A stretch of 64,000 nucleotides of DNA from Lacinutrix himadriensis. GTDB taxonomy: Bacteria; Bacteroidota; Bacteroidia; Flavobacteriales; Flavobacteriaceae. Position 1 is the first letter of the stretch. Every line of letters starts with the position of its first letter. The position numbers and the translations under genes were made by a program. Location of the stretch: positions 62,001 to 126,000 of the forward strand of contig NZ_LIQI01000022.1 of assembly GCF_001418105.1 (NCBI RefSeq). The letters are read 5' to 3'. Positions 54,764 to 63,174 of the stretch are shown piece by piece. The notes under the pieces were generated by a model, which did not search any database, was not told the origin of the DNA, and saw nothing but the letters and a program-made list of their open reading frames with translations.

Positions 54764-55765
54764 CTATCCTGGCTCCTTTTCTGAGCCGCTTTCAATTTTA
54801 AGCAAACCTTTAAAGGCTTCATTAACCGTATTCCCTTCATAAAGCACTTTATAAACCTCTCTAGATATTGGCATGTCTACTTTATAATCTTTAGCTAATT
54901 CCATAACTGCTTTTGCCGTTTTTACACCTTCGGCAACTTCATCCATTTCTTCAATAATTTGATCTAAACTTTTCCCTCGTCCGATTTGAAATCCAACATG
55001 GTGGTTTCTACTTTTAGAACTGGAACAGGTAGCTACTAAATCTCCCATTCCTGCTAGTCCAGCAAACGTGCGTCGTTTTCCTCCCATGGCAATTCCCAAC
55101 CTAGTTAATTCAGATAAGCCTCTGGTGATTAACGCAGCTCTTGTATTATCCCCTGCATCTGCACCATCCCCCATTCCTGTGGCAATTGCCATAATATTTT
55201 TAAGAGCTCCACCAAGTTCGCAACCTATCACATCATTATTGGTATATACACGAAATAACCCTGTGCTAAATACTTGTTGTAATTCTTTAGCAATCGTTTT
55301 ATCTACCATGGCAATTACGGCTGCCGCTGCTTGCCCAGCATGTATTTCTTTAGCTAAGTTAGGTCCTGTAAGAACTCCAGCTGGATGCCCAGGAAGTTCT
55401 TCTTCAATAATTTGCGTCATGCGCATTTTAGTGTCCAATTCTAAACCTTTAGCTAAACTCACAATAGGAACCCAAGGTCTAATAAAAGGTTTTGCAGCAC
55501 GCAACACTTCTCTAAAATGCTGCGAAGGAATCCCCATGACAATCACATCTGCATTTTTAACCGTTTCTTCAATAGAAGTAGAAGCTTTTAAATTCTTATT
55601 TAATTTGGCTCCTGGTAAATATTTAGAATTGCTATGTTCTTCATTAATTTCTTGAATAGTTTTTTCATTTCTTGCCCATAAAATAGTATCATTATTTTTT
55701 GCAGTTAATGATGCTACTGTGGTTCCCCAAGAACCACCTCCTAAAATTCCGACGTTTAATTTCAT
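54764..55765 (-). CDS. gpsA: Glycerol-3-phosphate dehydrogenase [NAD(P)+]
   Basis: This reduces dihydroxyacetone phosphate to sn-glycerol-3-phosphate, the backbone of glycerolipids. The 333-residue protein begins with the dinucleotide fold LNVGILGGGSWGTTVASL. It has the catalytic lysine in GCELGGALKNIMAIATGM and the substrate region with AGMGDLVATCSSSKSRNH. It is the last gene of the lipid operon, 9 nt after the acyltransferase fusion, so the enzyme that makes the acyl acceptor is made together with the enzymes that use it. Confidence 0.95.
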   Translation of the reverse strand: MKLNVGILGGGSWGTTVASLTAKNNDTILWARNEKTIQEINEEHSNSKYLPGAKLNKNLKASTSIEETVKNADVIVMGIPSQHFREVLRAAKPFIRPWVPIVSLAKGLELDTKMRMTQIIEEELPGHPAGVLTGPNLAKEIHAGQAAAAVIAMVDKTIAKELQQVFSTGLFRVYTNNDVIGCELGGALKNIMAIATGMGDGADAGDNTRAALITRGLSELTRLGIAMGGKRRTFAGLAGMGDLVATCSSSKSRNHHVGFQIGRGKSLDQIIEEMDEVAEGVKTAKAVMELAKDYKVDMPISREVYKVLYEGNTVNEAFKGLLKIESGSEKEPG

Positions 55766-55774
55766 AACCTAAAA

Positions 55775-58700
55775 TTAATTTTCTAATTCATTAATATATA
55801 AATCTCGAACTTCTTCAATATGCTTATTGATATTTTTTCTTTTCCAAAGGGAAGTATCTACAGGGTCTAAAACCACCACTTCTATATGTGTTGGTTTAAA
55901 CATGCTTGTTCCTTTTGGCATGGCCAAATACGCATTTTTAATTACAATAGGAATAATTGGCACTCCTGCTTGCATGGCTAAATGAAATGCACCCTTTTTA
56001 AAGGTTCCTAAAGTTTTACTCCCGCTTCTGGTTCCTTCTGGTGCAATAGCTACAGAAATCCCACTCTTTAGAGCTTCCACTGCTGGTTGCATGGCTTCAA
56101 TGGCTTTTTCTTTATTAGCACGATCCACATAAATAGCACCTAATGCTTTAAATATAGGTCCGAAAGGCGTTCTCTCTAATTCCTTTTTAGCAATTCCTGT
56201 AAAATCATGACGAATCAATTTCATCACTATAAAGAAATCGGCAGCACTTTGATGATTAAAACAAAAAACTGCGGGACGTATTTCTTCTAAATTATGTTTG
56301 CCTTTTACAGCTATTTCTAATCCTGCCATTTTGGATCCTAAATCACCAATACTGGAAAAGGTAGTATTCGCAGCTTCTCGCCTAGACATCGTCATTGCTC
56401 CTTTTACAATTCCTTTTAAAGCGGAAGGATAAATACTTGCTGCTGCTAATCCGGTTCTAAAACCATTAACCAAAGGTTTCCCTACTGGTTCTTCAAATCT
56501 TAAAATTGGCCAATTATTTTCGAACGCTACTTGAGATAATCGCTGGTCTGGATTGGTAGCAACTGGTTTTCCAACAATTTTTAATAATGGATAATCATCA
56601 AAGCTATCGGTATAAAAATAACTTTTAGATAAATCGGTATTGTTCTTTTTCGCAAATTTTCTTGCCGCTCTTGCTTTACCTTCTCCCCAACACATTTCGG
56701 AAACACGACCAGTAAACTTACCGTTGCGCAATTCCATTTCTGTTGCATAAATATCTTTAATCCCTAAGGCTTTCGCTATGGGTTCAATTTGATAAGTAGT
56801 AGCTGCAGATATAATAACGACTTTATGACCTTTCTCTAAATGTTTCTCTATTAACTCCCGCGATTCTGGGTAAATAGTTTCTTCTAGATAATCGGTAAAA
56901 ACCTGTTCTCCTAATTCTGTAAATGCAGCTTCTGCAATGCCTTTTACACCAAGTGCAGCTATTTTAGTAAGCACTTCAAAATCTCTATTTCCTAAAGCAA
57001 AAACTGCTGCTGTAGCAAACTGTGTGAGATATTCTTTTGCTGTTGTTTTTCCGCTAAACAAACGTGTTGTCATGAATTTTTTCGCTGAAAAATCATTGAT
57101 TAACGTTCTATCCATATCAAAAAACGCGGTGATATGCGGACCTTCTTCAATGGCTTCTTCTTGGTGAATTTCATCATTACCAGAATCGGGAACCATAATT
57201 TGCTCTTGCGGTTCTTCTTTTAATCCTTTTTCATCTTGTACATTTTCTATTTGCTTTAAGTAAAATAACCTTTCGGATAAATCTTCTAACTGATTTTTCC
57301 AGCTTTCTAAAGCATCATAATCTATGGTTCTATCTACTGGAATTAAATTTGCATTCTTAGCAAAACGAAGTGCATTGATTAAAAAGGGTTTAGAAACACT
57401 ATCTAAACGTGTTATTTTAGATTGCCAATGCAATTCTTTTCCTTTAAACATAGACAATTCGATGAATTCTTTATCTGTAAATTCATCATCTGTATCCCAA
57501 CTATTCAAGGTATGACAAACCACTTTATCGGCTTCTAAATACGATAAAAGAATTGCTCTAGAAACGAATAAATCTTGCTTCTTCAACAACGCAGAGATAT
57601 CCCCTTTTGGATCTGCTAAAATGGCTCTCCAGTTTTTATCGAATCGTAATAATTCGGTTTCAATTTCACTACTAAATTTTGGTTTATTCGTGTAGAAAAA
57701 TTCAAACTTAAATAAATTACGAAGGTCCATAATTTCTTTCCAGAAGTTCGTAATACGATTCGCAGATGTATCGTCTTTTATTTTCACCAAAGCCATTTCA
57801 ATAAAAGCCTGATGGTATAAATGGCCCGAAGCCATATTTGCATAATACGTCGCTGGTAAATACTCGGTAGCAACCAAACTATATTGCGCCTTTTGTCCTG
57901 CCCTACTTTTTTGAATTATTCTAGCTGCCTTTAATAAATTTAGTGCGGTTTGAATGGTAACTCCAATCTTTTTACCACGATCTATAAGAACATCTTCTTT
58001 TTTCTGACCAATGTATCCCATCAATCTATTCACCTTGAATTCGATTTCTTTTTTGGTTAAAGCAAAATCATTTAGCAGCACGTGGCAAATTAGGGAAACC
58101 GTTGTTACTGGTGTAATCGCGTTGGTTTTGTGAATTAACTCAAAAGCAAAACGTGGTAGTGTATTTTTATCGGCATAACTATCTTCTTCCATATCTGGAA
58201 TGATGGCTTGCTGGTCTTCATCCATTTCCACAGGATCTCCAAATCGGATTGCTGCACGACCATAATCATGTCCTAATTTCTTAATATAACTGAAAGTCTC
58301 TTTTATGTTTTCCGACTTTTTTTCTTGGCCTTTTCCTTCCTCTGTCATTTGTTTGACATCTGGAATTAGGTCATAAACAATAGAAACGGGAACATATTTT
58401 ATATTTCTTGTACTCTGCGCTTCCCCTTCTTTAATATATTTTAAGATTCCCATTTTTGGGTAAATAATTTTTCCGGTTCTGGATCGTGTTCCTTCAATAT
58501 TCCACGTTAGGTGATCCCCTTTATCTATAATGGAAGCGATATAATGACGTAAAGCTGCTTTGTAAATTAAGTCGTCTTTAAAACTGCGACGAATAAAAAT
58601 AAGCCCTGCATTGTTTCCTAATTGTTTCATTCCTGGAAATGCCAAATTACTTCCACCGAAGGAATACGGAATTGGCATACCATAACGTGCCAATGTTGAA

Positions 58701-59005
58701 ATCAGCACCAAAGTATCAAGATAGGTTTTATGCGTCATGATGAATGCTACAGAGTTTTTCTGCATCAATTTCATCAGCTTTTTTATCCCTTTTGGATCGA
58801 CATCAATTTTATCATTATACGCTCTAGAAAGAATATAATCAAAGCTTTTTACGGACATTAATTTTGCAATAGGATGCTGTTGTGCATACAGCTCCTTAAT
58901 GCAGTTTGCGCCTTGCTTTTTTACATCTTCAAGATCTAACTTTATCTCTATAGCAATTTGCTTTAAAGCTTCTTGAAATTTATGATGGGCAATAATATGA
59001 TCCAT
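55775..59005 (-). CDS. Three-domain acyltransferase fusion: GPAT-like, HAD phosphatase-like, AGPAT (PlsC)
   Basis: A 1076-residue protein joins three enzymes. Residues 1-560 are a PlsB-type glycerol-phosphate acyltransferase: HKTYLD (residues 92-97, HX4D), FIRRSF (137-142), EGTRSRTGK (171-179) and VPVSIVYD. Residues 625-830 are a HAD-IB, SerB-like phosphatase: DMDRTL (Asp-630, Asp-632), IISAATT near 731 and YFYTDSFDDYP near 800. Residues 880-1076 are a PlsC acyltransferase: NHQSAAD (His-918, Asp-923) and APEGTRSGSK (988-997). A Glu/Asp/Gln-rich linker covers 585-622. The protein could carry glycerol-3-phosphate through to phosphatidate and perhaps diacylglycerol. HAD-PlsC fusions are known; the extra PlsB part makes this one larger. 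No transmembrane segment is obvious. Confidence 0.88.
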   Translation of the reverse strand: MDHIIAHHKFQEALKQIAIEIKLDLEDVKKQGANCIKELYAQQHPIAKLMSVKSFDYILSRAYNDKIDVDPKGIKKLMKLMQKNSVAFIMTHKTYLDTLVLISTLARYGMPIPYSFGGSNLAFPGMKQLGNNAGLIFIRRSFKDDLIYKAALRHYIASIIDKGDHLTWNIEGTRSRTGKIIYPKMGILKYIKEGEAQSTRNIKYVPVSIVYDLIPDVKQMTEEGKGQEKKSENIKETFSYIKKLGHDYGRAAIRFGDPVEMDEDQQAIIPDMEEDSYADKNTLPRFAFELIHKTNAITPVTTVSLICHVLLNDFALTKKEIEFKVNRLMGYIGQKKEDVLIDRGKKIGVTIQTALNLLKAARIIQKSRAGQKAQYSLVATEYLPATYYANMASGHLYHQAFIEMALVKIKDDTSANRITNFWKEIMDLRNLFKFEFFYTNKPKFSSEIETELLRFDKNWRAILADPKGDISALLKKQDLFVSRAILLSYLEADKVVCHTLNSWDTDDEFTDKEFIELSMFKGKELHWQSKITRLDSVSKPFLINALRFAKNANLIPVDRTIDYDALESWKNQLEDLSERLFYLKQIENVQDEKGLKEEPQEQIMVPDSGNDEIHQEEAIEEGPHITAFFDMDRTLINDFSAKKFMTTRLFSGKTTAKEYLTQFATAAVFALGNRDFEVLTKIAALGVKGIAEAAFTELGEQVFTDYLEETIYPESRELIEKHLEKGHKVVIISAATTYQIEPIAKALGIKDIYATEMELRNGKFTGRVSEMCWGEGKARAARKFAKKNNTDLSKSYFYTDSFDDYPLLKIVGKPVATNPDQRLSQVAFENNWPILRFEEPVGKPLVNGFRTGLAAASIYPSALKGIVKGAMTMSRREAANTTFSSIGDLGSKMAGLEIAVKGKHNLEEIRPAVFCFNHQSAADFFIVMKLIRHDFTGIAKKELERTPFGPIFKALGAIYVDRANKEKAIEAMQPAVEALKSGISVAIAPEGTRSGSKTLGTFKKGAFHLAMQAGVPIIPIVIKNAYLAMPKGTSMFKPTHIEVVVLDPVDTSLWKRKNINKHIEEVRDLYINELEN

Positions 59006-59019
59006 ATCTTATTATTTTA

Positions 59020-60192
59020 TTACTGTACAATTGGCTTTTTAGTTTTAAACGTTTTTATAGCTTTTTTCCAGAAATTAGGATATAAATAACGTTCTATATT
59101 TGAGCCAACATCTCTTATTTTTTTACCTTGTATATTCGCACTAAGCATATTGGCTGTAACGAGCAAAACACTTGCATTGGCTCCCATTCCCGTATGACTA
59201 CCAAAGACTTCAATATTTTTAATATTCTCTCTATATGTTGCTGCTTCCATACAATGTTTCCAAGGTACTAAACCATCGGTTTTTGTATAAATACAAGTTA
59301 CAGGAACGGTTGGTATTGGTTCTAATTCGGCTAAAAACCTTTCGTTACGCTCCTTTAAAGACTTTCCTCTAAAAAATTCTAACAAACCATATACGGGTGT
59401 TTTCATATCCATAACGCCCCAAATTGGAGAACCAATCGTTAAAATTTGTTCTACTTGATTTGGATGTCTATTTGCCATAATTTTGGCAAAAATACCACCG
59501 CCACTCCAACCAACAATACTTACTTTTTCTTGGTGTTCTTGGTAAATATCTGCTAGTTTTTCTTCTAACCTAGGAATATAATGGGATTTCACCATATTAA
59601 ATCCTAATTCCCATTTGTAGGTTGTAAAGCCTAGAGATTTTAAATATTTTCGTACAAAGGAAGTAGAAAAGTCATCCCCTAAATATGGCGGAATTAATAA
59701 TACAGGCTTGCCTTTACCTTTAATACGTTTTGGGATAAAAGGATATAAGCAATAAATGGATGACCATTCGATTATCGACCTGCTTTCCATCATCATATTA
59801 AATAATGGCGGTAATGGGATTTTTTTATTGATCGCCTTTATTTTTTTCTGGAATCTATCTAGAATGGAATTGGTGTATTTGTATTCGTTTTGATCGTGCC
59901 CTTCGGAAATAGAAACGCCTATATTTTTTAATATTTTTATTAGCGTTATATAATCTCTATTCGGACCTAATTCATCACATACCAAAATAGTTTTTTCTAA
60001 TAATTGTTCAATAATTTCGTGTTCGTCTTTTTTGATATTACTAATAAGTACTTTGATTTCCTTTTGAAAAGGATGCTGCTTGAATTGTAGGTTCGTTAGC
60101 TTTTTTGCATCTTTTATAGACAGGCCATTTAGCGTTCCTAAAGCAACAGCTAAGCGTGTGAAAATTTTATATATAATTTGGGTTTCTTCCAT
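59020..60192 (-). CDS. Alpha/beta-hydrolase
   Basis: A 390-residue alpha/beta-hydrolase fold protein. The strand-5 nucleophile motif is VGWSGGGIFAK (GxSxG), the acid is probably the Asp in TKTDGLVPW, and the histidine is in GSHTGMG. Before the core lies a helical N-terminal region of about 160 residues. The motif PVLLIPPYLGDD starts the hydrolase core. It sits between the frameshifted monoacylglycerol-lipase-like gene and the acyltransferase fusion (12 and 14 nt gaps), so it probably acts on acylglycerols or another ester of the same pathway. Substrate is inferred from context only. Confidence 0.8.
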   Translation of the reverse strand: MEETQIIYKIFTRLAVALGTLNGLSIKDAKKLTNLQFKQHPFQKEIKVLISNIKKDEHEIIEQLLEKTILVCDELGPNRDYITLIKILKNIGVSISEGHDQNEYKYTNSILDRFQKKIKAINKKIPLPPLFNMMMESRSIIEWSSIYCLYPFIPKRIKGKGKPVLLIPPYLGDDFSTSFVRKYLKSLGFTTYKWELGFNMVKSHYIPRLEEKLADIYQEHQEKVSIVGWSGGGIFAKIMANRHPNQVEQILTIGSPIWGVMDMKTPVYGLLEFFRGKSLKERNERFLAELEPIPTVPVTCIYTKTDGLVPWKHCMEAATYRENIKNIEVFGSHTGMGANASVLLVTANMLSANIQGKKIRDVGSNIERYLYPNFWKKAIKTFKTKKPIVQ

Positions 60193-60204
60193 TTCTTTTA
60201 ATTC

Positions 60205-61133
60205 TTACATACGTGCATTTAGCCAAGCAATAACTTCTTGCTTCACTGCCTCGGCATTCGTTTCTTTTAACATTTCGTGTCTTCCTCCTTCATATAAATT
60301 AAAGGTAAAATCATGTATTCCACTTTTCTCAAATTGTTTGGCAACGCGTTTTACGCCTTTCCCCATTTCACCAACGGGATCTTTGTCTCCAGAAAACATC
60401 AAAATTGGTAAATCTTTTGGTGTTGCTTTAAAGGCTTCCGATTTATTGATTGTTTTCGAGTTTTTGATAATATCTAAAAACACACCCAATGAAAAATCTT
60501 CTATTCGATAAGGATCTTTAGCAAAAACATCGACTTGTTCTTCATCACGACTTAGCCAATCAAATTTGGTTCTATTGGGTTTGAACTTTTTATGAATTCG
60601 CCAAAAAAGACCGATTTCAAAAATTCATTTCCTCTTGCTCTTCCGCGAAAAGCGGTTACTGTAGACGCTGCCACAAGTCCAACATTCCCTAATCCTTTTA
60701 TAAAACTTGCGGTTCCAGATAAGATTAAAGCATCTAATTCTTCACCATATTTAGTGACGTACATTCTACTAAAAAGCGATCCCATACTATGACCAAATAA
60801 TATATATTTCGTTTTGGGGTTTTCGACTTTCATTAGATTGGATAACACATGCATGTCTTCTATACAATCGTCAAAATACTCGTTACCATCATAAAAGCCA
60901 AACAAGCGTTTCATCTCTGCAGTTTTACCATGTGCACGATGATCATTAGCATAAACCGAATAGCCTTCCTCTTGTAAAAGATGTGCCATACCATCATATC
61001 TACCGGCATGTTCTCCTAATCCGTGTGCGATTTGTACAACGCCTTTAAAAGGCACTTTTGGGTTCGCTTCCCATTTATAATAACAAATGGATTCGCCATC
61101 TGTAGATTTAAATATATGTGTATTATAAAACAT
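60205..61133 (-). pseudogene. Monoacylglycerol-lipase-like alpha/beta-hydrolase, frameshifted
   Basis: Two frames together make one hydrolase of about 309 residues. The first (61133 to 60552) begins MFYNTHIFKSTDGESICYYK, with HGLGEHAGRYDG and the nucleophile GHSMGS. The second carries the continuation FDWLSRDEEQVDVFAKDPYR and then SGDKDPVG (acid) and EGGRHEML (histidine), ending at 60205. The break lies at an A-run on the minus strand (60587-60591): one missing base would restore KKFKPNRTKFDW. It may be a true mutation, a sequencing error or programmed slippage. It belongs to the lipid operon, 3 nt after WS/DGAT, and would degrade acylglycerols if intact. Confidence 0.85.
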
Positions 61134-61136
61134 TAA

Positions 61137-62981
61137 TTATCGTTCTAGAAAAGCAGTTAGCAACTTCATGAATTTTGCTTTACTTGCTGCAGTTCCTGTT
61201 ATTTTAATTCGCCCTTGAATTTTTAATTCCTCTAAAAGCAACTTGCCTTTATACAAAGCAAATAGGTTTTCATCTTCAATTTCGATTAAAACCTTAGGGT
61301 CTACGTTTTTCTTCTTCTTAATAACGGCTACTGTTTTTGTAAAATCTAGTTCCCAGCCATCTGTTCTATCTCCTAAATCTAATTGCATATGGTATAAACC
61401 TTTAGCCGACTTCACTTCTTTAGGATTTTCTTTTACATACTTTTTTAAAGCCGTAAAAAATGGTCCACTTTTGCTTTTAACTTGTTGTACTGTTTTACTA
61501 TCAGATTTATCTTTTCCTAGGTTTTTAATTTGTTCTTCCAACTCGTTAGCAGATTCTCTAATATATCTAGAAAAGACATCCGCATCTGGCATTGTTTTAG
61601 AATCTGAAGTTGTAGTAATACTCACTTGTCCGTTGTAACTAAATGCAGCAATAATCAATCCGAAACCATCTACAACAGGAGTCAAACCAAAAATAGAAAC
61701 TACTTTATGTCCGTTTAAATACAATAAACCTCTTGGCCCCGGAACATTAGTAATGGTAACATTAAATGGTGGTCTGTGTAAATCTTTAATATTGTATTTA
61801 CTGTATAATCCAGCTGCTAAATTTGCTAAACCAAAAGGAACCACGTCTGCCATTTTTGCCAGTGTTTTTGCTCCCATAGTATTGTGTCTCGATTTACCCA
61901 GCATGGTTTGTTCTTGAATATATTCTAAACGTTCTAACGGATCTGCGATATGTGTTGCTAACTGAATCATCATATTAGCAATTTGATTATTCATTTTATG
62001 GTTGCTGCCTTCTGTACGAATAGAAATTGGCACATTGGCAACCAAAGGATGTAATGGTAGTTTTTCTTTTTCAACTAAATAACGACGAAGCGCTCCTGCG
62101 CAAATAGCAAGAATGACATCGTTAATGCTTCCTCCCATTGTTTTTCGAAGTACGTTAATTCGTTCGAAGGATAAAATGGCTGTTCCCCAAGTTCTTTTGG
62201 CTGAAATAGTGCCATTAAAAATGGTAATTGGAACTGGAAACTTTGTGGAACTAAATTCTCTTTGAATACTTAGTTTCTTGGCTGCTTTGCTTTTTATAAA
62301 ACTGTAAGCCGTTTCTGCAATTGTTTTTGGTATTCTAAACGGATTCTTTAAAAAACCATAACCACTTTTTAGCAGTAAACTAAGTTCGTCTGGTAATGGT
62401 TCTGGATTAAAAGGTTTAGGTTTAGAACGCTTTTTCTGCTTGCCATCTGCATCACTATCATACAAAACACCCATAATACCAACGCCAGAACTACCATCAA
62501 TCATTACGTGGTGTACTTTTGTTACTATAGCAACAGAGCCTTTTGGTACTTGCGCAATTTCGTCTATTCCTTCAATAAAATGCATCGACCATAATGGTCT
62601 ACGCAAATCTAAAGGTGCAGAAAACAGGGTAGATGTTAAATCTCTTAAGGTTTTCCAATTGGAAGGATCTGGTAATTTAATACGATTTAAATGCAAGTCG
62701 ATATCAAAATTTGGATCGTCTACCCAATACGGATAATCTAAATCCATAGGAACACTTAATAATCGTTGTCTGAATTTTGGCACTAAATGCAATTTGGAAG
62801 CGACAATCTCTTTAAAATCTTCAAACTTTAAAGAACCCTCAACAATATTCAAGGTTGCAATATGCATCGGACTTGTTGGTGATTCTGCATATAGAAATGC
62901 AGCATCAGAACCTGAAATCTGGTGGATTGAAGTATCGAAAGCATCTTGCACAATATCCTTCAAATCAATTTTTTTTGCCAT
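61137..62981 (-). CDS. WS/DGAT acyltransferase with C-terminal SCP2-like domain
   Basis: A 614-residue wax ester synthase/diacylglycerol acyltransferase. The catalytic motif HHVMIDG (His-157, His-158, Asp-162) is intact. SINDVILAICAGALRR (residues 285-300), PLW (129-131) and TNVPGPRG (411-418) are typical of the family. Normal members have about 460 residues. Here a linker (490-505) leads to a ~110-residue C-terminal domain that resembles SCP2 sterol/lipid-carrier proteins (LYHMQLDLGDRTDGWELDFT, then KIQGRIKITGTASKAKF-like end). It is the first gene of the lipid operon and would make triacylglycerol or wax ester. The added domain may hold or deliver the lipid substrate. Confidence 0.88.
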   Translation of the reverse strand: MAKKIDLKDIVQDAFDTSIHQISGSDAAFLYAESPTSPMHIATLNIVEGSLKFEDFKEIVASKLHLVPKFRQRLLSVPMDLDYPYWVDDPNFDIDLHLNRIKLPDPSNWKTLRDLTSTLFSAPLDLRRPLWSMHFIEGIDEIAQVPKGSVAIVTKVHHVMIDGSSGVGIMGVLYDSDADGKQKKRSKPKPFNPEPLPDELSLLLKSGYGFLKNPFRIPKTIAETAYSFIKSKAAKKLSIQREFSSTKFPVPITIFNGTISAKRTWGTAILSFERINVLRKTMGGSINDVILAICAGALRRYLVEKEKLPLHPLVANVPISIRTEGSNHKMNNQIANMMIQLATHIADPLERLEYIQEQTMLGKSRHNTMGAKTLAKMADVVPFGLANLAAGLYSKYNIKDLHRPPFNVTITNVPGPRGLLYLNGHKVVSIFGLTPVVDGFGLIIAAFSYNGQVSITTTSDSKTMPDADVFSRYIRESANELEEQIKNLGKDKSDSKTVQQVKSKSGPFFTALKKYVKENPKEVKSAKGLYHMQLDLGDRTDGWELDFTKTVAVIKKKKNVDPKVLIEIEDENLFALYKGKLLLEELKIQGRIKITGTAASKAKFMKLLTAFLER

Positions 62982-63113
62982 TATAAATTATTTGTATTTA
63001 TGCTGTTCTTTTAAAATATTGCTAATTCTATATATTTAATGTGAAAATTTAATGATTTTATCAAAATAAACCACAAAATAAACGGTATTTTTTACAATAT
63101 ACGATATTTACAC

Positions 63114-63139
63114 AAAATACTATGCATGCATAGTATTTT
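63114..63139. promoter_or_regulatory. 26-bp perfect palindrome upstream of the lipid operon
   Basis: AAAATACTATGCA (63114-63126) is exactly complementary to TGCATAGTATTTT (63127-63139). It lies 133 nt upstream of the WS/DGAT start and 36 nt past the stop of the ABC1 gene. It could be a terminator for the latter or an operator for the operon. The remaining ~190 bp of this gap is A+T-rich with no gene. Confidence 0.5.
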
Positions 63140-63174
63140 AATTTAAGTAAGATGTTGCATCGTGAAGTGCGCTA

